The notes below the pieces were generated by a model, which saw only the letters and a list, made by a program, of their open reading frames with translations, did no database searches and had not been told where the DNA came from. Made by a program: the position numbers and the translations under genes. This document shows positions 28,750-37,363 of a DNA stretch of 64,000 nt, one piece after another (the stretch's first letter is position 1; every line of letters begins with the position of its first letter). This DNA is from Planctomycetota bacterium (GTDB lineage: Bacteria; Planctomycetota; Phycisphaerae; UBA1845), in contig JAKQDH010000154.1 of the NCBI GenBank assembly GCA_029558835.1, positions 1-64,000 of the forward strand, given 5' to 3'.

Positions 28750-30083
28750 CCACACGGTCGGTCGGTTTCCCCTGTCGGTGGAGCTGTCTCGCGGCGATCT
28801 GGGCAGCAACGGTCGTGCTGTTTGCCGCCGCGGCAGGCGGCTGCGCGCGGGAGGACGAGCCGAGCACGACGGTGTTGCGGGTGGCCAACTGGACCGGGCC
28901 GGACGTCGAGCCGGGCCTGGTGCGGCTCGAGCGCCAGTTCCGGCAGGAGTTCGAGGCGGCGCATCCCGGCGTCCGCTTGCAGATGGAGCAGATTCCCGGT
29001 TACGGGCAATACACGCCGAAGCTGCTGATGATGCACGTGGCCGGCTGCATGCCCGACGTGATCCACCTGGATGCCTCGGCGGCGGCGGTGTTCATCGACA
29101 ACGGCGTGCTGCGGGACCTGACGCCGCTCATCGAGAGCGACCCGCAATTCGATCTTACTCAGTACTTCGAGCCGGTGGTCGAAGTGGCCCGGCGGGGTTC
29201 ATCTCTGTATGCCATCCCGCTGGACTTCACGCCGATGATGATGTTCTACAACAAGAGGCTGTTTGACGAGGCCCACGTTGCGTATCCGCAGGCGGGGTGG
29301 ACGTGGGACGAGTTTCTTCAGAAGGCGAAGGCGTTGACGGTCCGGCCGGCGGGTGCGGCGCGGCCGACGCAGTACGGTTTCTACTTCGAGAACTGGATGC
29401 CGCTGTGGGTGCTGTGGCTGTGGACCAACGGGGCGGACGTGCTGGACCCGGACGGCCGGCGGGCGAGCGGGTACTTTGACGGCCCGCAGTCGGTGGAGGC
29501 CGTCGAGTTCATCGTGGAACTGATGACGAAACACCGAGTGGCGCCGGACCTGCGCGACAGCGCGATTGCCGGCACGGACCTGTTCCGCAGCGGGCGGGCG
29601 GCCATGGACCTCAAGGGGCATTGGATGTTGCTCGATTACCGCGCGGACGGGCTGGACGTGGGCGTGGTGCCGCTGCCGGTGCGGGGGCGGGAGGAAGCGG
29701 CTGAGCGGGAGCGGGCGACGGTCGTGTATGCGGCCGGTCTGGCGGTCACTGCGGCGTCGCGGCAGTCGCAGTTGGCGTGGGAGTATGTTAAGTTTATGAC
29801 GAGTCGTGACGTGCAGGTGCGGCGGGTGGCCTCGGGTCTGGCGATTTCCGGCAATAAGCTCGCCGCGGCGCAGTTCGCGGGCACGCCGATTGAGGATGCG
29901 TTTTTGGCGGAGGTGGCGTATGCCCGGCCGCCGTGGGGGGCGCGGGTCGAGCGCTATCCGTTTCTGGAGGAGCTGGGACGGGAGATGATGGAGGACCTGC
30001 TGCACGCGCGGGGGACGCTGTCGGTTGCCGAGGCGCTGCGGCGGACAGTGCGGCTGATGGACGCGGCGCTGGCTGAGCCATGA
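28659..30083 (+). CDS. Sugar ABC transporter substrate-binding lipoprotein
   Basis: This is the extracytoplasmic binding protein of a carbohydrate importer (MalE/UgpB class). The signal segment LAAIWAATVVLFAAAAGGC ends in a lipobox Cys. The mature part shows LRVANWTGPD, the binding-protein signature FYNKRLFDEAHVAYPQAGWT and a WTNGADVLDPDG region. The start is a problem: no ATG, GTG or TTG lies in frame between the repeat and the signal peptide, so the nearest start is the ATG at 28659 inside composite repeat copy 3, giving a 42-residue basic leader before the hydrophobic core. The native start may have been lost or be non-canonical. The stop overlaps the first permease gene (ATGA). Confidence 0.88.
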   Translation: MPKPKAPACCYRWDRRARDTAWRRSVWPCHPTRSVGFPCRWSCLAAIWAATVVLFAAAAGGCAREDEPSTTVLRVANWTGPDVEPGLVRLERQFRQEFEAAHPGVRLQMEQIPGYGQYTPKLLMMHVAGCMPDVIHLDASAAAVFIDNGVLRDLTPLIESDPQFDLTQYFEPVVEVARRGSSLYAIPLDFTPMMMFYNKRLFDEAHVAYPQAGWTWDEFLQKAKALTVRPAGAARPTQYGFYFENWMPLWVLWLWTNGADVLDPDGRRASGYFDGPQSVEAVEFIVELMTKHRVAPDLRDSAIAGTDLFRSGRAAMDLKGHWMLLDYRADGLDVGVVPLPVRGREEAAERERATVVYAAGLAVTAASRQSQLAWEYVKFMTSRDVQVRRVASGLAISGNKLAAAQFAGTPIEDAFLAEVAYARPPWGARVERYPFLEELGREMMEDLLHARGTLSVAEALRRTVRLMDAALAEP

Positions 30084-30970
30084 AGAGCGTGGAGAGGCCA
30101 TCCTGGCGGGGATATCTGTTTGTCGCGCCGGCTACCGTGTATCTGGCGGTGTTCGCGCTGCTGCCGCTGGGGGTAGCGGGGTATCTGGCGCTGCATCGCT
30201 GGCACCTGCTCAAGCCGGAGCATCCTTTCGTCGGGGGGGGGAACTTTACGGCCTTGTGGACCGATCCGTTCTTCCGGCAGGCGGTAAGCAACACGCTGCT
30301 CTATGTAGTATTGAGCGTCCCGCTGGGCGTGGTGACGGCGCTGGGGGTGGCGGTGCTGGTGGCGCAGCCGTTACGCGGCATGGGCCTGTTCCGCACGTTG
30401 TTCTACATTCCGGCGGTCAGCTCGCAGGTGGCGCTGTCGATGGTGTGGATCTGGATCCTGCTGCCGGAGGTGGGGTTGCTGAACGGTTGCGTCAAGTGGC
30501 TCGGTGGCGCGGGGACAACGAACTTTCTCGGGGAACCGGGCTGGGCGTTGCTGGCGCTGGTGGCGATGAGTCTGTGGATCGGGTTGGGGCCGCGGATGAT
30601 CATCTTCCTGGCCGGTATACAGAGTATACCGGGGTCGCTGTTTGAGGCGGCCGCTCTGGACGGCTGCAACGCCTGGCGCCGGTTTCTGCACATCACGCTG
30701 CCGCTGCTCGCCCCGACGATGCTGTTCGTCGTGGTGACGACGACGATCGCGGCGTTCCAGTTGTTCACGCCGGTGTACGTGATGACGCGCGGCGGACCCC
30801 GCCGGAGCACCGACGTGCTGCTCTACCACATATACCAGGAGGCGTGGCAGAAGCTGGAACTGGGCATGGCGAGTGCCCAGTCCTACGTCCTGTTTGCCAT
30901 GATTCTCGTGGTGGCACTGGTGCAGTTCCGGCTGTTGCGCCGGGGCTGGACGGGAGTATCAATGAACTGA
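30080..30970 (+). CDS. Sugar ABC transporter permease (MalF-like)
   Basis: The 296-residue membrane protein has six hydrophobic segments and the permease EAA loop (FEAAALDGCNAWRRFLHITL, about residues 190-210). The N-terminal PSWRGYLFVAPATVYLAVF is typical of MalF-type subunits without the large periplasmic loop. It begins inside the stop of the binding-protein gene, and its stop overlaps the next start by one base (TGATG), so the three importer genes are one operon. Sugar specificity cannot be read from the sequence. Confidence 0.94.
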   Translation: MKSVERPSWRGYLFVAPATVYLAVFALLPLGVAGYLALHRWHLLKPEHPFVGGGNFTALWTDPFFRQAVSNTLLYVVLSVPLGVVTALGVAVLVAQPLRGMGLFRTLFYIPAVSSQVALSMVWIWILLPEVGLLNGCVKWLGGAGTTNFLGEPGWALLALVAMSLWIGLGPRMIIFLAGIQSIPGSLFEAAALDGCNAWRRFLHITLPLLAPTMLFVVVTTTIAAFQLFTPVYVMTRGGPRRSTDVLLYHIYQEAWQKLELGMASAQSYVLFAMILVVALVQFRLLRRGWTGVSMN

Positions 30971-31860
30971 TGACCGGCAACATGCCAACCCGAGCTCGCG
31001 CGTCCCCTGCAGCTTCGCGCGTGCTGCGCGCGCTGCGGACGGTGGTTGTGTACGCATTGCTGCTGCTGATCGCGCTGAGCACCGCCCTGCCGCTCGTGTG
31101 GATGGTATGCACGTCCCTCCATCCGCCGCACGCTCAGCTTCCGACGATGCGGACGTTGTTCGCACCGGACGGGTGGCACTGGGACAACTACAGTTATGTG
31201 TTCACGTTTGCCGAGCTGCCGATCTGGCGTTTTGCGGTCAACAGCGTTCTGGTGACGGCCGGCGTCGTATTGCTGCAACTGACGCTGTGTTCGCTGGCGG
31301 CTTACGGCTTTGCGCGGCTGCAGTTCCGGGGACGCGACGCGCTGTTTGTCGTGTTTCTGCTGACGATGATGGTGCCGGCGCAGGTGCTGATCGTGCCGCT
31401 GTTTGCCCTGGTGCGGCACTTGGGCTGGCTGGACACGTATGGGGGGCTGATCGTCCCCTATCCGTACCTGAGCACCGCGTTCGGGACGTTCCTGCTGCGG
31501 CAGTTCTTCGTCGGGATTCCCACCAGCCTGGACGATGCCGCCCGGCTGGACGGCTGCTCGGACCTGCGCATCTTCTGGCACGTGATCCTGCCGGCGGCCA
31601 AGCCGGCGCTGGCGACGCTCGCGGCGTTTGCGTTCATCTGGACGTGGACGGATTTTTACTGGCCGATGCTGGCGACCAGCTCGACGACCATGCGCACGTT
31701 GGAGGTGGGCTTAAGCGTGTTCAAGGACGCGTACCACGGCACGCGCTGGCCGTTGCAGATGGCGGCGGCCGTCATCGTGCTGGCGCCGGTGCTGCTTTTC
31801 TTCTTAGTGATGCAACGCTTCTTCGTGAAGGGCGTGGTGCTCAGCGGGTTGAAAGGGTGA
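30970..31860 (+). CDS. Sugar ABC transporter permease (MalG-like)
   Basis: The 296-residue protein has six membrane segments and the EAA loop DDAARLDGCSDLRIFWHVIL (about residues 197-216), and ends with RFFVKGVVLSGLKG, the MalG-type tail. It pairs with the MalF-like subunit. No ATP-binding subunit is encoded in the window, so the importer probably uses a shared ATPase of the MsmK/UgpC kind encoded elsewhere. Confidence 0.94.
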   Translation: MTGNMPTRARASPAASRVLRALRTVVVYALLLLIALSTALPLVWMVCTSLHPPHAQLPTMRTLFAPDGWHWDNYSYVFTFAELPIWRFAVNSVLVTAGVVLLQLTLCSLAAYGFARLQFRGRDALFVVFLLTMMVPAQVLIVPLFALVRHLGWLDTYGGLIVPYPYLSTAFGTFLLRQFFVGIPTSLDDAARLDGCSDLRIFWHVILPAAKPALATLAAFAFIWTWTDFYWPMLATSSTTMRTLEVGLSVFKDAYHGTRWPLQMAAAVIVLAPVLLFFLVMQRFFVKGVVLSGLKG

Positions 31861-31916
31861 CAGCGGCGCGGCGGCGGCGGACCGTGCCGAAACATGCTGG
31901 AATGAGAGAGCCGCCG

Positions 31917-31944
31917 GTGAAGAGCGAATGGCGAAGAGCGAATG
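31917..31944. repeat. Heptamer array (GCGAATG family), four units
   Basis: The units GTGAAGA, GCGAATG, GCGAAGA, GCGAATG lie in tandem, then decay. This is the reverse complement of the family at 291-318. A solo half of the composite palindromic repeat begins 24 bases further on. Confidence 0.7.
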
Positions 31945-31967
31945 AAGAGGGCCCCTGCGCGGAAAGA

Positions 31968-31998
31968 GCATGGCGGCGCTGCGCTTGGCCATGCCACC
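31968..31998. repeat. Composite palindromic repeat, solo half (copy 4)
   Basis: Only the GCATGGCGGCGCTGCG...CCATGCCACC half is present, with no GCATGCC module within 100 bases. It lies between the permease gene and the GH172 gene, inside what is otherwise one operon. Confidence 0.75.
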
Positions 31999-32064
31999 CC
32001 GCTGCAGCCATCGCCCTCCCCAGGGGGCGGGGCCATGGGCATGTTGCGTGGCAGGAGTATGTAG

Positions 32065-33192
32065 ATGTCGGTCATGCATGGTCTGGCGGGGTTGCCGCGG
32101 CTGCGGGCGTATCAGAGCAAGCGCGTGAGCAGCTTTGATTCAACGGGCGGGAACCGCGACTGGGTGGACATTGACGGCGGACAGACGAGGACCATCGCCG
32201 AGCTGCGCGGCCCCGGCTGCATCCGCCACATCTGGATGACGATGTGGTTCGCCGATGAAAGCTACTACCGCCAAGTCGTGCTGCGCTTCTTCTGGGACGG
32301 CGGCGCGGAGCCCAGCATCGAGTGTCCGATCGGCGATTTCTTCGGCCTGGGGCACGCGCGGCGCAAGAACTTCGTGACGGCCGTCCTGCAGATGAGCCCG
32401 CAGGACGGGCGGGCGTTCAACTGCTATTGGCCGATGCCGTTTCGCACGGGAGCCCGCGTGGAGGTGGAGAACCCCGGCCAGCAGAAGTTCCCCTTGTACT
32501 TCTACTTCGACTATGAACAGTACGACTCGCCGCAGCCGCTGGAGGGCATGGGTTATCTGCATGCGCAGTGGCGGCGCGAGAACCCCACCACGGGTTGGGG
32601 CGACGAGCATGCCCACCTGCTCAGGAGCAACCCCGAGCAATGGCGGGAGACCATGTTCCACGGCGGCGATCCGCGCAGCCTGAACATAAGCGGCAAGGAC
32701 AACTATGTAATCCTCGCGGCCGAGGGCGACGGTATCTACTGCGGCGCCCACCTCGACGTCGACGTGTTCGCCCGGCAGAAGAACGACTGGTTCGGCGAAG
32801 GCGATGACATGATCTTCATCGACGGCGAGCCCTGGCCGCCGTCCCTGCACGGCACCGGCACCGAGGACTGGTACAACTGCGCCTTCTGTCCGACGCAGGA
32901 GTACCAGGCCCCCTACCACGGCGTGCTGCTCTACAGCGGAACGGAACAATGGAAGTGGAAGGGCAAGCAGTCTGTATATCGATATCACATTGAAGACCCC
33001 ATCCGCTTCCGGCGCTCGATTCGCGTGACCATCGAGCACGGTCACGCCAACAAGCTGAGCAACGACTACAGCTCGACGGCCTACTACTACCTGACGCACC
33101 CGCGGCGCGGCGGCCCGCCGTTGCCGCCGGTGGAGGCGCGCCTGCCGCGACCTGATGAGCCGGCGTACCCGGCGGAACCGGGCGGGAAGTGA
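32065..33192 (+). CDS. Glycoside hydrolase family 172 (DUF2961) protein
   Basis: The 375-residue protein belongs to the DUF2961 family, now GH172, whose characterised members act on fructofuranosyl and D-arabinofuranosyl linkages. Visible family features are RVSSFDSTGGNRDWVDI, GPGCIRHIWMTMW, PIGDFFGLGHA, the GTGTEDWYN motif that carries active-site residues, and a C-terminal YSSTAYYYL. There is no signal peptide, so it should act in the cytoplasm on imported saccharide. AGGAG seven bases before ATG 32065 supports the start. It follows the importer genes by 204 bases and probably processes the transported sugar. Confidence 0.92.
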   Translation: MSVMHGLAGLPRLRAYQSKRVSSFDSTGGNRDWVDIDGGQTRTIAELRGPGCIRHIWMTMWFADESYYRQVVLRFFWDGGAEPSIECPIGDFFGLGHARRKNFVTAVLQMSPQDGRAFNCYWPMPFRTGARVEVENPGQQKFPLYFYFDYEQYDSPQPLEGMGYLHAQWRRENPTTGWGDEHAHLLRSNPEQWRETMFHGGDPRSLNISGKDNYVILAAEGDGIYCGAHLDVDVFARQKNDWFGEGDDMIFIDGEPWPPSLHGTGTEDWYNCAFCPTQEYQAPYHGVLLYSGTEQWKWKGKQSVYRYHIEDPIRFRRSIRVTIEHGHANKLSNDYSSTAYYYLTHPRRGGPPLPPVEARLPRPDEPAYPAEPGGK

Positions 33193-33288
33193 GGTGCCGG
33201 CTGGAGGGCGAGCGGCCAGGTGTGCAGGGGACCGGCGGCGTGAACGCAGTCGGGCGACCAAGGCACCGGCTTCCGGCCGCTCCCTTAC

Positions 33289-33395
33289 CAGCCTGTTGAA
33301 GAAGTAGCGTCGGCCCCCCGCGGCCGACGTAGAGGGCCTCAAATGCACCGGTTTTCCGGGCATCGAGTGCGCTCCGACCGTTCTTCAACAGGCTG
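33289..33395. mobile_element. 107-bp MITE-like element with 15-bp terminal inverted repeats
   Basis: CAGCCTGTTGAAGAA (33289-33303) and its exact complement TTCTTCAACAGGCTG (33381-33395) bound a non-coding 107-bp segment. Directly repeated TTAC flanks it on both sides (33285-33288 and 33396-33399), as expected for a 4-bp target duplication. It encodes nothing and would need a transposase elsewhere. The CAGCCTGTTGAA terminus resembles ends of several insertion sequences, but I cannot name the parent family. Confidence 0.8.
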
Positions 33396-33530
33396 TTACG
33401 GTCGCGGTTCGGTGCGCGTGGTACCCTCTTGCAGGCGAGGCGGCTTTGTAGGGAGCGCGTGAGGCGTTACAATGAAGAGGCGGGATTGGGGACACGGGAA
33501 GCTGCGGCCGTAAACGTCGGGAGAAGCGGC

Positions 33531-35372
33531 ATGGGCGGACGACGATGGGTGATCGCGGCGGTGGGTATCTTGGGTATGGGTGTGTCGGTGGCGATGGGGC
33601 AGGCGCCCGCGGTGGCGCCTGCCGGGATGCCGGCGGCAGCTTCTGTCACACCCGCGTCCACGGCGGGAGTACCGACATGGGCGGCGGAGGCGCGGTGGTA
33701 CCAGGTTCCGATCGCACGCTTTCGTGATGGTGACCCGGCCAACAACCCGCCGGGGGCGCAGCCCTGGGCCGTTAACGTCGCGCCGCCCGCAGCCGCGCAG
33801 ACTCCGGCGGCCCCCACTTCTGCTGCAGCCGGCGTCTTTGGCGGCGACTTGCAGGGGTTGCGGCAGAAGCTGCCCTATCTGAAGGACCTGGGCATCAATG
33901 CCCTGTGCCTGACGCCGATCTTCGCGGCCGGTACGCCGGAGGGCGAGGGAACCATCGACTATCGCCATGTCGCGGACGCGCTGGGCGTGGCCGGGACGCT
34001 CGCGCAGATGACCGGGGAAACGCTCGATCTTAAGACTTGGGTAGTAAGCGCCGGCGACCGCGTGTTTCTGGATCTTCTGAAGGAGGCGCACGAGCAGGGC
34101 TTCCACGTCGTCGTCGAAGTCGCGTTCGATCACGTCGGCGAGCAATTCTGGGCGTGGCAGGACGTGGTGAAGCAGGGTGCGAAGTCGCCGTATGCGGGGT
34201 GGTTCGAGGCGGGTGCCGCTGACACCGCACCTCCGCAGACCGCAGGCGGCGCCCCGGCCGCACGCCGCGTCAAGTTCCGGTGCACCCCGGAAGGACTGGC
34301 GCCGGAGGTCGAGCGCCACCTGTTGGACGTCTCGCGGCGCTGGCTGGACCCCGACGGCGACGGCAACCCGCGCGACGGCGTGGACGGCTGGCGGGTGCGC
34401 GGGCACGAGCAGGTCGCCCACGCGTTCTGGAAGCGGTGGCGTACGCATGTCAAGCAGATCAACCCCGACGCTCTGCTGATCGTCGACGTCGAGGGCGACC
34501 CGACCGCGTGGCTGACAGGTGACGAGTTCGACGCAGCCTGCAACTATGAAGTTGGCTGGGCGGTGGTGAAGTTCTTCGCCGGGCACGATTCACAGTACAA
34601 TCTGGCGAAGCTCCTTGACGATCTGGGTCGTCTGCGTGGGCGGCAAACGCCGGCGACGAACGTGGCGCTGCTGAACTGCCTGACCACGCCGGGCGGACCG
34701 CGCTTGCTGGCGCAAGTGATGCCTCCGGCGGCCGCGGCGCCGAAGACGGCGGGCGAAGCGCAGCCGGCGGCACGCGTGCTGACGGAACTGGACGTGGCGC
34801 GAGCCCGGCTGGCGCTGACGTTCCTGCACTTCTATGTGGGCACGCCGCTGGCGGAATATGGCGACGAGGTCGGCATGTTCAGTGAGCAGGACGCCGCGTG
34901 CCGCGGACCGATGTGGTGGACGGACTTAAGTGCGCCCGAGAGTAAGGCGGCGGGCTATCGCGGTGACTTCTACGGGCTGCTGCGCCTGCTGCATGAGGTG
35001 CGTGCGGTGCACGAGCCGTTGCGGCGTGGGGACTTCCGCACCGTCCTGCTCGATGAGGAGCACAAGGTACTGGCGTTTTCGCGGTCGATCCCCGGTCAGG
35101 AGGTTGTGCTGCTGCTCAACTACGGGACGGCCAGCCAGCGGGTGAGCGTTCCGGCGGGAAAGCCCGGGCAGGTGGCCTTCATTCTCACGCCGCAGCTTGT
35201 CGAACCGCGCCGCACGGCCCCCTCGCTGGAGCAGCCGGCCAAGCTGTCGGCGAGCACGAAGGTGCCGTTGCTGCAGCATGGCCGGGCGCGGCAGATCGTC
35301 GATGCCGACGGAAAGGTGACGGTGGTGGTCAAGCCGCTGGCCGCCCGCGTGATTCTCTTGCGCGAGCAGTAG
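33531..35372 (+). CDS. Secreted GH13 (alpha-amylase-like) protein lacking the catalytic triad
   Basis: The 613-residue product has a signal peptide (MGGRRWVIAAVGILGMGVSV) and follows GGAG at ATG 33531. The fold is recognisable from LPYLKDLGINALCLTPIF, EVAFDHVGE (200s; equivalent of DVVxNH), DGWRVRGHE, IVDVEGDPTAWLTGDEFDAA and SQYNLAKLLDDL, closest to neopullulanase-type enzymes. All three catalytic positions are changed: the nucleophile Asp is Arg 290, the acid/base Glu aligns with Asp 319, and the third Asp (NHD) is Leu 384 in N382-C383-L384. It is probably a carbohydrate-binding or regulatory pseudoenzyme. Confidence 0.85.
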   Translation: MGGRRWVIAAVGILGMGVSVAMGQAPAVAPAGMPAAASVTPASTAGVPTWAAEARWYQVPIARFRDGDPANNPPGAQPWAVNVAPPAAAQTPAAPTSAAAGVFGGDLQGLRQKLPYLKDLGINALCLTPIFAAGTPEGEGTIDYRHVADALGVAGTLAQMTGETLDLKTWVVSAGDRVFLDLLKEAHEQGFHVVVEVAFDHVGEQFWAWQDVVKQGAKSPYAGWFEAGAADTAPPQTAGGAPAARRVKFRCTPEGLAPEVERHLLDVSRRWLDPDGDGNPRDGVDGWRVRGHEQVAHAFWKRWRTHVKQINPDALLIVDVEGDPTAWLTGDEFDAACNYEVGWAVVKFFAGHDSQYNLAKLLDDLGRLRGRQTPATNVALLNCLTTPGGPRLLAQVMPPAAAAPKTAGEAQPAARVLTELDVARARLALTFLHFYVGTPLAEYGDEVGMFSEQDAACRGPMWWTDLSAPESKAAGYRGDFYGLLRLLHEVRAVHEPLRRGDFRTVLLDEEHKVLAFSRSIPGQEVVLLLNYGTASQRVSVPAGKPGQVAFILTPQLVEPRRTAPSLEQPAKLSASTKVPLLQHGRARQIVDADGKVTVVVKPLAARVILLREQ

Positions 35373-35580
35373 TCGCGCTGCGGCGCGCCTCGTGCGCAAC
35401 CCGAGGGGCGCACCGTGGCGTCCGCAGGCCTGCGTCTGCGACGCGGAGCACCGGGCGCGAGCCGGGTGACGCGGCACGCCACGACGACCGCGTGCGTGCG
35501 CCGGCGTTGTCCGTATACGCGGGCTGGCGCCCACGGCTGCGATCACGCCCGCGGACTTGAGAGCAGAGGAGAACAAGTCA

Positions 35581-35927
35581 TGAGCATTTTCGGTCCCGGC
35601 TTCTACAGTGTTCGTGCGCTCGGCGCTGAGCCGGTCAGTGCCCGGCCGGAGACTGCCAGCAGCGCCGACGTTAAGGAACTGGAAGCGCGCCTTGAGCGGG
35701 CCCTGCTGGTTTGCGAGGCGATGTGGAGCATCTGCCGGGAGAAGTTCAGCTTGTCCGATGTTGACCTCGTCAGGCGTATTCATGACCTGGACCTGTCGGA
35801 CGGCAAGCTGGACGGCAAGGTGCGCAAGCCGGCGGTGACGTGTCCGAAGTGCAACCGGACGATCGGGGCCCGCTTCCCGCGCTGCATGTACTGCGGGCAG
35901 CCGGTCGTGCATGATCCGTTTGCATAG
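35581..35927 (+). CDS. Zinc-ribbon hypothetical protein
   Basis: The 115-residue protein (GAGGAG before ATG 35581) has a short coiled-coil middle (SSADVKELEARLERALLVCE) and a C-terminal zinc ribbon: CPKCNRTIGARFPRCMYCG, with two C-x2-C pairs. There is no membrane segment. Similar small ribbon proteins are frequent in planctomycetes and have no assigned role. The 208 bases before it hold no visible gene. Confidence 0.8.
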
Positions 35928-35947
35928 TCGACGGGGCGTCAGCTTTG

Positions 35948-36064
35948 GGTGGCATGGCCAAGCGCAGCGCCGCCATGCTCTGCGGCGGACGCAGGCTCGC
36001 TCTCCGTAGCCGCATGTCGGGTTGCGTGCCAGCATGCCGGCGCCTTCGGCTTGGGCCTGCCACC
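35948..36064. repeat. Composite palindromic repeat, copy 5
   Basis: It runs from GGTGGCATGGCCAAGCGCAG to CTTGGGCCTGCCACC, in the orientation of copies 1 and 2, with one change (CATG to CCTG) in the right terminus. It lies between the convergent zinc-ribbon and ispH genes. Confidence 0.8.
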
Positions 36065-36098
36065 CGGGCGCGGTGGGTGCGACAGCGTGCGGGTTCGG

Positions 36099-36941
36099 CT
36101 AGATTGCCTGTAGGTTCCGTACAAACTCATCAATCACCCATTCGGGTGTGGACGCCCCGGCCGTCACGCCGGCGACTTTCTTGCCGGCGGCCATGCGTGG
36201 CTCGAACTGGGCCCAGGTTTCAATGTGATGCGTTTCACAACCGGCGGCCGTGCAGAGCCGGGCCATTTCACGGGTGTTGGCGCTGTGCAGTCCGCCCAGC
36301 ACGAACATGACGTCGACCTCGCGTGCCAGCGCCATGGCCGCCTCCTGCCGGCGCGTCACCTCCAGGCACAGGGTATTGACGATCTTCAACTCCCGGTACG
36401 GGCGTTGCAGAATCTTGGCAATCACCTCGGCCACGTAGGCGGGTGAATGCGTCGTTTGCGCGACGATGCCCAGGCGCTCGCGGTAGGGCAACGCGGTCTC
36501 CAGGTCCGTGGTGTGGTCGATGACGGTCACGCCGGGGGCGTAGCCGATGACGCCGCGGACTTCGGGGTGGTCCGCGTTGCCGATCATGACGACGTGGTAG
36601 CCTTCTTCGTGGAGCTGGCGGACGACCGTCTGAGCGCGTTTGACCAGCACGCAAGTGGCATCGACGACCCGCAGGCCGCGGGCGCGGGCGCGTTCGAGCG
36701 TCTCGGGCCCGGCACCGTGCGAGCGGATGAGCAGCACCTGGTCGGGCTCGATGGAATCGAGGTCGCCGCTCTGGTTCAGACCGGCCTGCTGGAGCTTGCG
36801 CACGAGCTGTTCGTTGTGGATGACGGGACCTAAGGCTACGACGTGTCCCGCGCCGTGCTCGCGCACCGCCTGCTCGGCCTGTTCGATGGCGGCCTCCACT
36901 CCAAAGCAGAAGCCGCGTGCGGTTGCCAGTCGGACTTCCAC
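36099..36941 (-). CDS. ispH: 4-hydroxy-3-methylbut-2-enyl diphosphate reductase
   Basis: IspH (LytB) is the last enzyme of the MEP isoprenoid pathway, an iron-sulfur reductase giving IPP and DMAPP. The 280-residue protein has the three cluster Cys in ARGFCFGV (about residue 11), VVDATCVLV and NTLCLEVTRRQEAA, the conserved PVIHN, RSHGAGPET, and GGLHSANTREM. The start is GTG 36941, with GGAG eight bases upstream; the frame stays open for 81 further codons, but that part is hairpin-repeat DNA. The typical C-terminal GASTPEWVIDE segment is complete. Confidence 0.95.
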   Translation of the reverse strand: MEVRLATARGFCFGVEAAIEQAEQAVREHGAGHVVALGPVIHNEQLVRKLQQAGLNQSGDLDSIEPDQVLLIRSHGAGPETLERARARGLRVVDATCVLVKRAQTVVRQLHEEGYHVVMIGNADHPEVRGVIGYAPGVTVIDHTTDLETALPYRERLGIVAQTTHSPAYVAEVIAKILQRPYRELKIVNTLCLEVTRRQEAAMALAREVDVMFVLGGLHSANTREMARLCTAAGCETHHIETWAQFEPRMAAGKKVAGVTAGASTPEWVIDEFVRNLQAI

Positions 36942-36964
36942 GGCGCATTCTCCGGCGACGGTCG

Positions 36965-37133
36965 TCCGCCCTCCGGGCGGTGAGAGAGGGGGAAGCATCC
37001 CGGCCCCATCCAGGGACTCAGAGTCCCTGGCAACTGCCGCGCGCCCTCCGGGCGACGAACCAGCGCCATCTGTCGCCCGGAGAGTCCTCTTTCGCCCGGT
37101 GGGCCCTCTGTCGCCCGGAGGGCGAGCGGAGCC
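36965..37133. repeat. Hairpin cluster (CGCCCTCCGGGCG and CCAGGGACTC palindromes), copy 1
   Basis: The cluster contains CGCCCTCCGGGCG twice, the palindrome CCAGGGACTCAGAGTCCCTGG, and TCGCCCGGAGGGCGAGCGG. The same building blocks recur in the same style at 54438-54712. It fills the promoter region of ispH. The remainder of the gap up to 37363 holds only the heptamer arrays at 37274-37350. Confidence 0.75.
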
Positions 37134-37273
37134 TGTCAACACTCCTACCTGTGCAGCCTTCCCCGGTACCGCGGCCGCGTGCACGCCTGCTTATGGGGCT
37201 GAGCGCGTGCCCACCGTTCATCAGTTCCCCAGGTCCAAAGGACCTGGGCCACCCGCTTGGGCCACCCGCGAAG

Positions 37274-37350
37274 GCAGAATGATGAAGGCATAATGCAGAA
37301 ACCCAGCGGTGCGAGCGGGCGCTTTCAGCATTCTGCATTCATTGTCCGCC
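37274..37350. repeat. Two facing heptamer arrays (GCAGAAT family)
   Basis: The left array (37274-37301) has units GCAGAAT, GATGAAG, GCATAAT, GCAGAAA; the right array (37323-37343) has TTTCAGC, ATTCTGC, ATTCATT. They face each other so that AATGCAGAA can pair with TTCTGCATT, forming a stem around a 30-base loop. Confidence 0.65.
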
Positions 37351-37363
37351 GGAGCGGTTCGGT

